In this document: in pieces, positions 1-8,389 of the stretch
How positions within the stretch are numbered: the stretch's first letter is position 1
Layout of the letters: each line of letters opens with the position of its first letter
Assembly: GCA_903825465.1 (NCBI GenBank)
Contig: CAIKAR010000030.1
Location: forward strand, 186,001 to 250,000
Direction of reading: 5' to 3'
DNA from: an uncultured Hyphomicrobiales bacterium
GTDB taxonomy: Bacteria > Pseudomonadota > Alphaproteobacteria > Rhizobiales > Beijerinckiaceae
DNA: 64,000 nucleotides
Translations under genes and position numbers: made by a program
Notes under the pieces: generated by a model
Database searches by the model: none
Seen by the model: the letters and a program-made list of their open reading frames with translations, nothing else
What the model was told of the DNA's origin: nothing

Positions 1-112
1 CGTCGATGAAAAGTATCAGGCCACCGAGAAAAACCACCCACCACTGGTAGGGGCTCATGCCGTTCGAATCGATATGTTCCTGGACGTTGAAAGTATCGAC
101 GGTGCTCGCCAT
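1..112 (-). CDS. MFS transporter, N-terminal fragment (aromatic acid:H+ symporter type)
   Basis: Only the first 37 codons are inside the window; the gene runs off the left edge. The start is the ATG at 112. The visible residues are a polar head followed by SPYQWWVVFLGGLILFIDG, the beginning of transmembrane helix 1. A Trp-rich entry into helix 1 ending in Asp-Gly is typical of the AAHS family of major facilitator transporters (PcaK, BenK), which import benzoate or hydroxybenzoate with protons. The divergently placed alcohol dehydrogenase and Rieske oxygenase agree with an aromatic substrate. Family assignment rests on this short stretch only. Confidence 0.6.
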   Translation of the reverse strand, partial: MASTVDTFNVQEHIDSNGMSPYQWWVVFLGGLILFID

Positions 113-308
113 GGATCCCTCCGCCGGCCACGGGGCCGATATTTTGAGGGAATGAAGATCGCGGCGACGCCGCCTGTCAACCAAAACTTGCGCAATTTGG
201 CGTGAATTGAGTCGCCGCCGCCCCTTTTCCCGGCGCCGGGCTCTTTCCGATCGCCCGCGAATCTGCCTACATTCGGTTTGTCGTCAACAACCGAAAGGAG
301 GTGATCTA

Positions 309-386
309 GTGTCTCATTGTCCAATGCTGCGGTCGTCGGATCAAGGGACCTGGACCCACGCTCTTGTGGGAGTCAGCCCCGCGTGA
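309..386 (+). CDS. 25-residue leader peptide (upstream reading frame)
   Basis: A GTG codon lies 7 bases after GGAGG (297-301), giving a near-ideal initiation site. The predicted peptide begins MSHCPMLRSSDQ, contains a Thr-Trp-Thr-His segment and ends Val-Ser-Pro-Ala before TGA at 384. It has no signal peptide or domain. The coding stretch contains the 5' halves of the leader hairpins, so translation would decide which hairpin can form; this is the arrangement of transcription-attenuation leader peptides. There is no run of one amino acid that would name an inducing substrate. Function is inferred from layout only. Confidence 0.5.
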   Translation: MSHCPMLRSSDQGTWTHALVGVSPA

Positions 387-429
387 GCGGCGCCTCGTGG
401 TCCCGCCGGACCGCGGTCAATGACAATGG

Positions 430-461
430 AAGGGCCGCTTTCGGGCGGCCCTTCTTTTATT
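430..461 (+). terminator. intrinsic terminator of the leader RNA
   Basis: AAGGGCCGC (430-438), a six-base loop and GCGGCCCTT (445-453) form a perfect 9-bp stem, followed by CTTTTATT. GCGGC at 387-391, just after the leader-peptide stop codon, could pair with GCCGC at 434-438 and act as an antiterminator; this is inference. Confidence 0.75.
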
Positions 462-546
462 CGCCGCGCTTATTTTATTCACAACGCTTGGCCTTGTTGC
501 TTCCGCCGCCCAAACCGTGCGAATTCGCGTTTACAGGGAGGCTTCG

Positions 547-1647
547 ATGAACATGCGCGCCGCGGTTTGCGGAGATCACACGCTGGCGATGCCGATCAAG
601 CCGGCCACGCTCGACGATCCCCGCGTCGACGAGGTGCTCGTGCGCATCGTCGCCACAGGCATCTGCCACACCGACATCAAGATCGCGACGACGCCCGGAT
701 TGTCGCCGCGGCCGATCGTGCTCGGCCACGAGGGCGCGGGCGTTGTCGAGAAGGTCGGCGCCGGCGTGCGCAAGCTGGCGCCGGGCGACCACGTTGTGCT
801 GACCTTCGATTCCTGCGGGCGCTGCCCGACGTGCGCGATGGGCAAGCCCTCCTATTGTCACGAAGTCGCGGCGGTGTGTTTTTCCGGCAAGCGCCTCGAC
901 GGATCGACGACGATCCGCTGCGAGGACGCTTCGACGCACGGCAATTTCTTTGGCCAATCCTCTTTCGCCACCCATGCGCTCGCCAACGAGCGCAACGCGA
1001 TCAAGGTGCGGAAGGACGCGCCGCTCGAACTGCTCGGACCGCTTGGCTGCGGACTTCAAACAGGCGCCGGCGCCGTGCTGAACTCGCTCGGCCTGCGCGC
1101 CGGCCAATCCATCGCGGTCTTCGGCGTTGGCGCGGTGGGGCTGGCGGCTGTGATGGCCGCCCGCGTCGCGGGCGCGTCGCGGATTTTCGCCGTCGACGTG
1201 GTCGAGGAACGGCTCGCGCTGGCGAAGGAGCTCGGCGCCACCACGGCCATCAACGGCGCGAAAACAGACGCGCTGAAGGAAATTCTCGCGGCGACCAAGA
1301 CCGGCGTTGATTTCGCGCTCGACACCACGGCGAACGACAAGGCCATCGAACAGGCGGTGGATTGCGTGGGGCCGTTGGGCGCGTGCGGCCTGATCGCCAA
1401 CAAAAATCCCGCGCAGGCGGCGCAGGTGAAAATTCTCGGCTCGATGCTGCGCGGCCGAACCATCCGCGGCATCGTGCAGGGCGACAGCGTCCCGGATATC
1501 TTCATTCCGCGCCTCGTCGATTTCTTCATGGACGGACGCTTTCCCTTCGACAAGCTGGTGAAGTTCTATCCTTTCGACAATATCGCCGAAGCCATGGCGG
1601 ACGCCGACAGCGGCGCGACGATCAAGCCCATCCTACGCATGGGTTGA
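547..1647 (+). CDS. zinc-dependent alcohol dehydrogenase (aryl-alcohol type)
   Basis: This 366-residue protein belongs to the medium-chain zinc alcohol dehydrogenases and should oxidise an alcohol to an aldehyde with NAD(P)+. Cys40 (in TGICHTD) and His61 (GHEGAG) are catalytic-zinc ligands. Cys90, Cys93, Cys96 and Cys104 form the structural-zinc lobe. A Rossmann motif (GVGAVGLAAV) lies near residue 190. The ATG at 547 is preferred over an upstream in-frame ATG at 517 because GGGAGG stands just before it. Similarity to benzyl/aryl-alcohol dehydrogenases, together with the transporter and the Rieske oxygenase on either side, suggests an aromatic alcohol substrate. The exact substrate is unknown. 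The leader RNA ends 85 bases upstream and may control it. Confidence 0.85.
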   Translation: MNMRAAVCGDHTLAMPIKPATLDDPRVDEVLVRIVATGICHTDIKIATTPGLSPRPIVLGHEGAGVVEKVGAGVRKLAPGDHVVLTFDSCGRCPTCAMGKPSYCHEVAAVCFSGKRLDGSTTIRCEDASTHGNFFGQSSFATHALANERNAIKVRKDAPLELLGPLGCGLQTGAGAVLNSLGLRAGQSIAVFGVGAVGLAAVMAARVAGASRIFAVDVVEERLALAKELGATTAINGAKTDALKEILAATKTGVDFALDTTANDKAIEQAVDCVGPLGACGLIANKNPAQAAQVKILGSMLRGRTIRGIVQGDSVPDIFIPRLVDFFMDGRFPFDKLVKFYPFDNIAEAMADADSGATIKPILRMG

Positions 1648-1702
1648 CAGGGCGAAGGCGGGATTTACCCTCGCCGCCTCAATGGACGCGGGAGGAAGCG
1701 CG

Positions 1703-2725
1703 ATGGCGGAGAAGCCGTTCCTATACGACCAATGGTACGTTTGCGCGCGCTCGCCGGAAATTGTCCACGACGTCATGGCGCGCCGGATCTGCGGCGTTCC
1801 GCTGGTGTTTTACCGCAAGGCGGATGGCGCGATCGCGGCGCTCGACGACCGCTGTCCACACCGCAAATATCCCCTCTCGCAAGGCGTCCTGCGCGGCGAC
1901 GACATTGAATGCGGCTATCACGGCATCCGCTTTCGCCCTGATGGACGCTGCGCGTCGATCCCGGCGCAGGAGGACATTCCGGGCGGATTTTCAGCCCGCG
2001 CTTTTCCCGTCGTCGAGAAAAACCAGCTCGTTTATGTCTGGATGGGCGACGCGGCGAAGGCGGATCAAACCCTCGTCCCCGACTTTTTCGAGAATAGCGA
2101 CGCGGATTGGGCGCCGGCGCGCGACTATCTTCGCATCGAGGCGAACTGGCAGATCATCCTGGACAATCTGCTCGACCTCACCCACCTGACCTTCGTGCAC
2201 AAGTCCACGCTGGCCTCGCCGGGCATCCAGGAAAACCCGCTTGTGGTGACGGTCGAAGGAGATACCGTCCGCGCGCGGCGCGAGATGCTGAACGTCCCGC
2301 CAGCGCCTATTTTCAAAACGATCCGCGCGTTCAACGGCAACATCGACCGTTACCAGAACATCACGTTCACGCCGCCGAACCACGTTCACATCAAAGTGGA
2401 GGCGAAGCCGGCCGGCCTCGCCGACGATCCCGACCGCGTGCATCACGTCGTCATGAATCACCTGACGCCCGAGACGGCGCGAACAACGCATTATTTCTGG
2501 TCGATTTCACGCCGCATGCGGATCGACGAGCCCGCGATGACCGAATTGCTGGGCCGCCTCAACCGCATGGCTTTCGAAGAGGACGCGGTGATTCTGCGCC
2601 GCCAGCAGGAAATGATCGACGCCGACACCGAGGGCTCGCCGCTGGTCAACCTCGCCGCCGACAAGCAGGTCAACGAGGCGCGCCGCATACTGCGGCGGAA
2701 GTTCGCGGCGGAAGCGGGCGCTTGA
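1703..2725 (+). CDS. Rieske non-heme iron oxygenase, VanA-like
   Basis: This 340-residue protein is the oxygenase component of an aromatic ring-hydroxylating or O-demethylating system, closest in layout to vanillate O-demethylase subunit A. The N-terminal Rieske [2Fe-2S] site is Cys51-Pro-His53 and Cys70-x2-His73 (CGYH). The mononuclear iron site follows in NLLDLTHLTFVH with His161 and His166. The start at 1703 is chosen because GGAGG precedes it; an ATG at 1682 is also in frame. It follows the alcohol dehydrogenase by about 55 bases and is probably cotranscribed. No ferredoxin or reductase partner (VanB type) lies next to it, so electrons must come from a distant gene product. Confidence 0.85.
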   Translation: MAEKPFLYDQWYVCARSPEIVHDVMARRICGVPLVFYRKADGAIAALDDRCPHRKYPLSQGVLRGDDIECGYHGIRFRPDGRCASIPAQEDIPGGFSARAFPVVEKNQLVYVWMGDAAKADQTLVPDFFENSDADWAPARDYLRIEANWQIILDNLLDLTHLTFVHKSTLASPGIQENPLVVTVEGDTVRARREMLNVPPAPIFKTIRAFNGNIDRYQNITFTPPNHVHIKVEAKPAGLADDPDRVHHVVMNHLTPETARTTHYFWSISRRMRIDEPAMTELLGRLNRMAFEEDAVILRRQQEMIDADTEGSPLVNLAADKQVNEARRILRRKFAAEAGA

Positions 2726-2740
2726 CGCGCCCGCGGCTTT

Positions 2741-3271
2741 TCAGAGCTTCTCGACCTGTGTGAATTCCAGCTCCACGGGCGTGGCGCGGCCGAAGATCGA
2801 CACCGCGACTTTGACGCGCGAGCGGCCTTCGTCGATTTCCTCGACCAGGCCTTCGAACGAGGCGAACGGCCCGTCGTTGACGCGCACTTTTTCGCCGATT
2901 TCGAACGTGATCGACGCCTTGGGATGCTCGACGCCCTCTTTAACCTGGCCCTTGATGCGGTTGGCCTCGGCGTCCGAGATGGGCATCGGCTTGTTGTCGG
3001 CGCCGAGGAAGCCCGTCACCTTCGGCGTGTTTTTGATGAGATGGTACACATCGTCGGTCAGGTCGCATTTCACCAGCACATAGCCGGGGAAAAACTTTCG
3101 TTCCGTGTTGAACTTGCGCCCGCGCCGGACCTCGACGACCTGTTCGGTCGGCACGAGGATTTCCTCGAAGCGGTCGGCGAGCCCGCGCTGCGCGGCCTGC
3201 TCACGCAAGGCCTCGGCGACCTTCTTTTCGAAGTTGGAATAGGCGTGGACGATATACCAGCGGATGGCCAT
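2741..3271 (-). CDS. nusG: transcription termination/antitermination protein NusG
   Basis: NusG binds RNA polymerase and links it to Rho or the ribosome. The protein is 176 residues, the normal length. The N-terminal NGN domain starts MAIRWYIVHAYSNFEKK and contains ERKFFPGYVLV. The C-terminal KOW domain contains NDGPFASFEG and ends in FTQVEKL. The ATG at 3271 fits the family start; further upstream codons would add a non-conserved tail. It lies 16 bases after secE in the same operon, the universal order. Downstream, however, it meets the Rieske gene tail to tail instead of running into rplK. Confidence 0.97.
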   Translation of the reverse strand: MAIRWYIVHAYSNFEKKVAEALREQAAQRGLADRFEEILVPTEQVVEVRRGRKFNTERKFFPGYVLVKCDLTDDVYHLIKNTPKVTGFLGADNKPMPISDAEANRIKGQVKEGVEHPKASITFEIGEKVRVNDGPFASFEGLVEEIDEGRSRVKVAVSIFGRATPVELEFTQVEKL

Positions 3272-3287
3272 GGCTTTGCCCCGGTCC

Positions 3288-3485
3288 TCAGTTCGCGTGC
3301 GTAAAGTCGAGGATGAAGCGGACAATCAGGCGCAGGGCCTGATCGACCGCCGTGAAGAAGACGCTGGCGAGGATCACCATGCACAGCACGAGCGCCGTCG
3401 TGATCAGCGTTTCGCGCCGCGTGGGCCAGGTCACCTTGTTGGCTTCCGCGCGCACCTGCGTCAGAAATTCGATTGGATTGGCCAT
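3288..3485 (-). CDS. secE: preprotein translocase subunit SecE
   Basis: A 65-residue single-span SecE of the short alphaproteobacterial type. The amphipathic segment with EANKVTWPTRRET is the conserved cytoplasmic motif that contacts SecY, and one transmembrane helix follows (TALVLCMVILASVFFTAVD). SecE stabilises SecY in the SecYEG channel of the inner membrane. The start MANPIEFL at 3485 gives the family length. It is the first gene of the secE-nusG pair. No tRNA or tuf gene is visible upstream in this window. Confidence 0.95.
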   Translation of the reverse strand: MANPIEFLTQVRAEANKVTWPTRRETLITTALVLCMVILASVFFTAVDQALRLIVRFILDFTHAN

Positions 3486-3719
3486 CGAAGCGCCTCGTCT
3501 TGACCGCGCGTCCCGCCCGCCCCGCGAAATCCGGAGCCGCGAAACCGCCGCCGAAAAATAATCATGGCGCGGGACCGGTGGGTCGCGCGCCATGGACCGG
3601 GCTTATAGCGCCTCGAAAACGAAACGCCAAGCGCTTATTTCGCGCGGGTTTGGTTGCGACATTGCCAGCGCCTGTTCCCGGGTCTAGGTCACAGGAGCTC
3701 AATTCGAAGGGGTTCCGCG

Positions 3720-4715
3720 ATGACCGACTTGCCCGCCACGATGACCGCGATCGCCATCCAGGGCGCCGGAGGGGGTCCGGAAGTGTTGCAGCCGGAAACA
3801 AGGCCCATGCCTGTGCCCGGCCCCGGCGAAATTCTGATCAAAGTCGCCGCCGCGGGCGTCAACCGCCCCGACATCTCCCAGCGGCAGGGCAGGTATCCGC
3901 CACCGCCCGGCGCCTCGGACCTGCCGGGCCTCGAAGTCGCCGGAACCGTTGTCTCGCTCGGCGAGGGAGCCAAAGCCTACAAGATCGGCGATCAGGTTTG
4001 CGCGCTCGTCCACGGCGGCGGCTACGCGGAATACTGCAAGGCGCACGAGAGTCACGCGCTGCCGGTCCCCAAGGGGCTGAGCATGATCGAGGCCGCGGCG
4101 CTGCCGGAAACGTTTTTCACGGTCTGGGTCAATGTCCACGAACGCGCCGGGCTCAAGGCGGGGGAATGGCTGCTCGTGCACGGGGGATCCTCGGGCATCG
4201 GCACGACGGCGATCATGCTGGCGAAGAATTTCGGCTGCAAGGTCGTCGTCACCGCCGGCACGGACGAAAAATGCGACGCCTGCAAGAAGCTCGGCGCGGA
4301 CGTGGCCATCAACTACAAGACCACCGACTTCGTGCCGGCCGTCATGGAAGCCACCGGCAAACACGGCGCGGATGTCATTCTCGACATGGTCGGCGGCGAC
4401 TATGTGGACCGCAACTACAAATGCGCGGCGATGGACGCGCGCGTCGCGCAGATCGCGACCCTCAACGGCTCAAAGGTCGATATCCGGCTGATGAGCGCCA
4501 AGCGCATCACGCATTCGGGCTCCGGCTTGCGTCCGCGCACAGTGCCGGAAAAGGCCGCCATCGCCTCGGCCTTGCGCGAAAAAGTCTGGCCGCTGATCGA
4601 GGCCGGCAAGATCCGTCCGGTGATGGATTCGACTTTTCCGCTGCGGGACGCCTCAAAGGCGCACGAAAGGCTTGAGACTTCGGCTCACATCGGCAAGGTC
4701 GTGCTGGTGGTTTGA
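3720..4715 (+). CDS. NAD(P)H-quinone oxidoreductase (QOR, zeta-crystallin-like)
   Basis: A 331-residue zinc-free medium-chain oxidoreductase of the quinone oxidoreductase/PIG3 type. It lacks the structural-zinc cysteine lobe of the alcohol dehydrogenase at 547. The nucleotide-binding segment [16 protein letters not shown] is near residue 145 and the N-terminal GroES-like fold contains [14 protein letters not shown]. The enzyme should pass hydride from NADPH to a quinone or an alkenal. The ATG at 3720 matches the family start ([11 protein letters not shown]). It stands alone between divergent secE and convergent modA-like genes. Confidence 0.88.
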   Translation: MTDLPATMTAIAIQGAGGGPEVLQPETRPMPVPGPGEILIKVAAAGVNRPDISQRQGRYPPPPGASDLPGLEVAGTVVSLGEGAKAYKIGDQVCALVHGGGYAEYCKAHESHALPVPKGLSMIEAAALPETFFTVWVNVHERAGLKAGEWLLVHGGSSGIGTTAIMLAKNFGCKVVVTAGTDEKCDACKKLGADVAINYKTTDFVPAVMEATGKHGADVILDMVGGDYVDRNYKCAAMDARVAQIATLNGSKVDIRLMSAKRITHSGSGLRPRTVPEKAAIASALREKVWPLIEAGKIRPVMDSTFPLRDASKAHERLETSAHIGKVVLVV

Positions 4716-4717
4716 CC

Positions 4718-5476
4718 CTATTTGGCCGCTTGAACCTGATCTATCCCCGCCGCGTCCCACAATTTCCGCGCTTCGGGCGCGGCGAGGAAGTCCAGCAATC
4801 TGGCGGCGGGCGCGGGGTCGGGGTTCAAGGTTGGTATGCCCGCGTCGTAGTCGAGGTAGGCTTGAACGGCCGCAGGCGCCGCGCCCGCGAGGATCACGCC
4901 CTTGGCGCGGGGAATTTCGCTGACGTTGAACAGGCCAAAATCGACCTCGCCCGTCGCTATCAATTCCTGCCCTTGCGGCTTGGTCACCGCCTTCGCCTTG
5001 ACCTCGTCGGCGACACCCATGTTTTGCAGCATCTTTTGCACCGACAGCGCGCTCAATCCGCCGGTGTCGGCGTCGCTGTAGGCGATCGCTTTCGCCTCCA
5101 GGAGCATTTTGCGAAACGCCTCCGGCGTCGAGAAGTCGTATTTGGGGCCGTTTTCGCGGACCGCGACGCCAACGCCGACGCGAGCGAGGGGCCGCGAAAA
5201 CGCGGCGCGCAATTTTCCCGCTTTTCCAGCCGCCGCCAGGAAGGCCGACGGGATCACATAGAGTTCGAATGGTTCGTCCGCGTCGATCTTTTTCTGAATG
5301 ATCGACGGGTTCGTGAAGAAAAACGAAACGTGGTCGCCTGTCTTGGCGGAATAATCCTGGCCGGCGGCCTTTTGCGGCGCCTGCACCGCGTTGCCGCTGA
5401 GAACACGAATGTCCGCCGCGCCGCCGAGAGAAGGCGCGCCCAACGCCGCCGCCAAAACCAGACCGAAAACCCGCAT
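4718..5476 (-). CDS. ModA-like periplasmic substrate-binding protein (orphan)
   Basis: A 252-residue exported protein with an N-terminal signal peptide ([20 protein letters not shown], cleavage near residue 21) and a type-2 periplasmic-binding fold resembling molybdate-binding protein ModA. The segment [12 protein letters not shown] sits where ModA has its oxyanion-binding serines; here Asn and Pro occupy this region, so molybdate binding is doubtful. No ModB/ModC permease or ATPase gene is adjacent. It ends two bases from the stop of the quinone oxidoreductase, tail to tail. The ligand is unknown. Confidence 0.75.
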   Translation of the reverse strand: MRVFGLVLAAALGAPSLGGAADIRVLSGNAVQAPQKAAGQDYSAKTGDHVSFFFTNPSIIQKKIDADEPFELYVIPSAFLAAAGKAGKLRAAFSRPLARVGVGVAVRENGPKYDFSTPEAFRKMLLEAKAIAYSDADTGGLSALSVQKMLQNMGVADEVKAKAVTKPQGQELIATGEVDFGLFNVSEIPRAKGVILAGAAPAAVQAYLDYDAGIPTLNPDPAPAARLLDFLAAPEARKLWDAAGIDQVQAAK

Positions 5477-5575
5477 CGCCGCCGCCCCCGTCGCCCGCGC
5501 AATGTTTCGGCAAATCGCGTGTTCGTCAAACCGAGCGCGCTTGCCTTCGCCATAAGGGGGGGCCAAAACCGCGAC

Positions 5576-6286
5576 ATGTTCCACGCCACCGTTTTCACGC
5601 TTTATCCCGCCATGTTTCCCGGCCCGCTCGGCCAATCGCTGTCCGGCGACGGATTGGCGCGGGGATTGTGGGCGCTGGAAACCGTCGACATCCGCGATCA
5701 CGGACACGGACGACACCGCGCCGTTGACGACACGCCGGCGGGCGGCGGACCCGGCATGGTGTTGCGCGCCGATGTGCTCGCGGCGAGCATCGACGCGGGC
5801 GTTCGGAGCGAAGATACCCGGCCGAAATTGCTGATGTCGCCGCGTGGAAAACCTTTGACGCAGGCGCGCGCGCGGGAATTGTCGGCGGGGCCGGGCGTCG
5901 TCGTGGTCTGTGGCCGCTTCGAAGGAGTCGACGAGCGCGTCATCGAAGCGCGGGGCCTCCAGGAGATTTCGGTTGGCGACTACGTGCTCTCGGGCGGCGA
6001 GATCGCCGCGATGGTTTTGCTCGACGCCTGCGTGCGTTTGATTCCTGGAATCATGGGCAGGATCGAATCCGGCGGCGACGAGAGTTTCGAGAACGGCTTG
6101 CTGGAATATCCGCAATACACGCGCCCGCGCGACTTCGAAGGCCGGGCGATTCCCGACATTCTGCTCGGCGGCGACCACGCCAGGATCGCCCGCTGGCGAC
6201 GCGAGCGGTCGGAATCGCTGACGCGCGAAAGGCGCCCCGACCTCCAGCCCTCTATTTCAAAAACCGATCCAAAACCGGCGCGCTGA
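5576..6286 (+). CDS. trmD: tRNA (guanine-N1-)-methyltransferase TrmD
   Basis: TrmD methylates G37 of tRNAs using S-adenosylmethionine and so prevents +1 frameshifting. The 236-residue protein has the trefoil-knot signatures [19 protein letters not shown] and [10 protein letters not shown], followed by the C-terminal helical part. The ATG at 5576 ([11 protein letters not shown]) is the conserved family start; the frame is open further upstream but that part is not conserved. The 3' end overlaps the convergent TauE/SafE gene by 35 bases. It is not flanked by rimM or rplS, its usual partners. Confidence 0.96.
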   Translation: MFHATVFTLYPAMFPGPLGQSLSGDGLARGLWALETVDIRDHGHGRHRAVDDTPAGGGPGMVLRADVLAASIDAGVRSEDTRPKLLMSPRGKPLTQARARELSAGPGVVVVCGRFEGVDERVIEARGLQEISVGDYVLSGGEIAAMVLLDACVRLIPGIMGRIESGGDESFENGLLEYPQYTRPRDFEGRAIPDILLGGDHARIARWRRERSESLTRERRPDLQPSISKTDPKPAR

Positions 6287-7046
6287 GCACGGCGGCGACG
6301 GCGATCAGCGCGTAGGCGGACACGCGAAACATCCGGTCGCTGGAGCGGTGGAACAACTTCGCGCCGCCCCACAGGCCCAGGGCGTAGGCCGGCCAGATGA
6401 TGACCGCGTAGAGGAACACCTGCCAGGTGAAGAAGCCCTTGACGAAAAATACGACGTCCATCGCCGTCGACGACAGGGCGTAATAGGCCATGATGTTGGT
6501 CCGAATGACTTGGGAATTGTCCTTCTGACCGAGCCAATAAGCGATGATCGGCGGCCCGGAAATGCCGGCCACCGCGCCCATCAGGCCCGCGACGGCGCCG
6601 ACAACCACCGAAAGCGGCGGATTGGGCCGGCCCGTGTAGCGCCAACCCGACAAAAGCAGGGCCAGCATCAAGACGACCGTGCCTTCCATGCCCCACCGGA
6701 TCGAAATGGGGTCGAGGTTGGCGAGCAGCCACACGCCCAGCGGCAACATGACGAGATGGCCCGCCAGCATCGGCAGGATTTGCGGCCATTTGCATCCCGG
6801 CAGCGCGCGATAGCCGTAGGGCGTCGCCGAGCCCAGGTCGAACAGGTAGAACATCGGCACGGCGATCTTCGGCCCCATCGCCATGGCCGCGAGCGGGATG
6901 ACGATCAAGGCGCCGCCAAACCCGGAAAAGCCGCGCACAACGCCGCCAATCAGCGAGATGGCCAGGACAAACCAGAGGCGCGGTTCCATCGCAGCGGATG
7001 AGAGGCCGGCCGCGAGATCGGCGGGCAGAGAGGACAAATAGGACAA
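6252..7046 (-). CDS. TauE/SafE family membrane permease
   Basis: A 264-residue integral membrane protein with about eight hydrophobic spans. The first span carries [18 protein letters not shown], a repeat motif of the TauE/SafE (DUF81) permeases, which export sulfite, sulfoacetate or other small organic anions. A second copy of the repeat begins near [18 protein letters not shown]. The substrate cannot be told from sequence and there is no sulfur-metabolism gene nearby. The gene overlaps trmD by 35 bases at the 3' ends and is divergent from ruvC with a gap of about 55 bases. Confidence 0.87.
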   Translation of the reverse strand: MSYLSSLPADLAAGLSSAAMEPRLWFVLAISLIGGVVRGFSGFGGALIVIPLAAMAMGPKIAVPMFYLFDLGSATPYGYRALPGCKWPQILPMLAGHLVMLPLGVWLLANLDPISIRWGMEGTVVLMLALLLSGWRYTGRPNPPLSVVVGAVAGLMGAVAGISGPPIIAYWLGQKDNSQVIRTNIMAYYALSSTAMDVVFFVKGFFTWQVFLYAVIIWPAYALGLWGGAKLFHRSSDRMFRVSAYALIAVAAVLSAPVLDRFLK

Positions 7047-7102
7047 GCCGGCTCCAGCGCGGAGGATTTTGGAAGCGCCGCCAGGCCTGATAGACGCGCG
7101 GC

Positions 7103-7624
7103 ATGAACGTTTCCCCGATTCGCATCATCGGCATTGACCCGGGTTTGCGCAACCTGGGCTGGGGAATTGTCGACAGCGAGGGAACACGCCTGTCGTTTGT
7201 CGCCTGCGGCGCGATTCATTCGACAGCGGGCGAGCCGTTGTCGGAGCGGCTGCGTCAACTGCACGACGGCCTCGCGGCGGTGCTGCGGGAACATCTGCCG
7301 ATGGAGGCCGCCGTCGAGGAAACCTTCGTCAACCGCGATCCGCAATCGGCGCTCAAACTCGGCCAAGCGCGCGGCGTGGCTTTGCTGACGCCGGCGCTCG
7401 CCGGCCTTCCCGTCGCTGAATACGCGGCCAATCTGATCAAGAAAACGGTTGTCGGCTCCGGTCACGCGCAAAAGGACCAGATCGCCGCGATGGTGAGAAT
7501 ATTGCTGCCGCGCAACGACGCCAAATCAGCCGACGCGGCCGACGCGCTCGCGGTGGCGATCACCCACGCGCAACACCGCGCGTCGCGCGACCTCGCGGCG
7601 CGTGTCGCTAACGGGAAACGGTGA
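7103..7624 (+). CDS. ruvC: crossover junction endodeoxyribonuclease RuvC
   Basis: RuvC cleaves Holliday junctions in recombination repair. The 173-residue protein has the RNase H-like fold with the acidic catalytic residues in [12 protein letters not shown] (Asp near residue 11), in [12 protein letters not shown] (Glu pair), and in the C-terminal [12 protein letters not shown] (Asp). Length and order match the family. ruvA and ruvB are not next to it here, although they usually are in alphaproteobacteria. The last 17 bases overlap the convergent protease gene. Confidence 0.95.
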   Translation: MNVSPIRIIGIDPGLRNLGWGIVDSEGTRLSFVACGAIHSTAGEPLSERLRQLHDGLAAVLREHLPMEAAVEETFVNRDPQSALKLGQARGVALLTPALAGLPVAEYAANLIKKTVVGSGHAQKDQIAAMVRILLPRNDAKSADAADALAVAITHAQHRASRDLAARVANGKR

Positions 7625-8261
7625 GTGGCGCGGGCGTCGGCGCGCCGATCTGGTCCCACACGTTGGCGTCGGTTTGGGACTGGCGCTTGACGAACGTGTA
7701 GGGGACGGAATCCCACGCCACCACCTGCTCGCGCATATTGTCGAGGATGAAATCGCCGTGGTCGGTCTTGACGGTCAGGATCGCGTGTCCCTCGCCGTTC
7801 TCGTCCTTCACAACCGTCATCAGCAGCGCTTGCCTGGGAAAGCCGAGCGAGATCAGGAAATGACGCTTGTAAAGAGCGTAGTCCTCGCAGTCGCCGTAGC
7901 CGTCGAGCGGCAGGTCCCACTGATCGACAACGCCCCAATGGTCCATGTCGGACATCGGGCGAACCGTGTGATTGACGCGCTCGTTGACCTGTTTGATCAA
8001 AGCCCAGTTTTTCGCCGTCAGGTCGATGTCGACGGGGGTGGTTTGCGCCGCCGCACACTCGTCGGCGTAACGCTCGCAAAAATCGACCCATCCCCAGGGA
8101 GTGGAAGTCCGCCCCGTTGTCGGCTCCACGCCGCCGACAGGCGCGGTCGCCACGCTGGCAATCTTCTCATGGGCCGATCGAGGAGACGCTCCCACGGGTG
8201 AAGCGAACGCGAAAACCGCCAGAAACACGGACGCCGCCGCTCTCGTCAGGATACACATCAC
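7608..8261 (-). CDS. transglutaminase-like cysteine protease (BTLCP, DUF920 family)
   Basis: A 217-residue exported protein with an N-terminal hydrophobic signal segment (residues about 5-25, ending VGASP). The catalytic triad of bacterial transglutaminase-like cysteine proteases is present: Cys in [13 protein letters not shown], His in GEGHAILTV and Asp in ILDNM. Family members act in the periplasm, and some (LapG type) release surface adhesins, but many alphaproteobacterial copies have no known target. No LapD- or LapA-like gene is adjacent. The upstream region holds a perfect TTAA-N7-TTAA site, suggesting cell-cycle control by CtrA. Confidence 0.87.
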   Translation of the reverse strand: MMCILTRAAASVFLAVFAFASPVGASPRSAHEKIASVATAPVGGVEPTTGRTSTPWGWVDFCERYADECAAAQTTPVDIDLTAKNWALIKQVNERVNHTVRPMSDMDHWGVVDQWDLPLDGYGDCEDYALYKRHFLISLGFPRQALLMTVVKDENGEGHAILTVKTDHGDFILDNMREQVVAWDSVPYTFVKRQSQTDANVWDQIGAPTPAPLTVSR

Positions 8262-8389
8262 GCACGCAACCCCACGCCCACGCCCGCTTTCGAGGACCGT
8301 CGCGGACGAAACGTCGGCAAGCCGCGTTCCAACCGTTAATGAATTGTAAATTAACGGGCGGCCGGAGTCACTCCGCGCGGGGTCGAATC

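Larger units (their letters stand above)
294..461 (+). promoter_or_regulatory. structured leader RNA with upstream peptide and intrinsic terminator
   Basis: This non-coding stretch carries an exceptionally strong ribosome-binding sequence (AAAGGAGGTGATC, 294-306, an exact complement of the 16S rRNA 3' end), a 25-codon reading frame, and several hairpins. GGGACC (345-350) can pair with GGTCCC (399-404); inside it CCCAC (355-359) pairs with GTGGG (366-370). GGTCC (399-403) can pair instead with GGACC (408-412), so the two folds exclude each other. A 9-bp terminator follows at 430-461. The next gene starts at 547, so this looks like an attenuator for the dehydrogenase-Rieske genes, or a self-standing small RNA. 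I do not recognise a named RNA family. Confidence 0.55.

Noticed and set aside
4653-5575. Long open frame upstream of trmD and on the minus strand across the ModA-like gene
   Set aside because: High-GC DNA gives long spurious frames; the family start of trmD is at 5576, and the ModA-like gene with its signal peptide explains 4718-5476.
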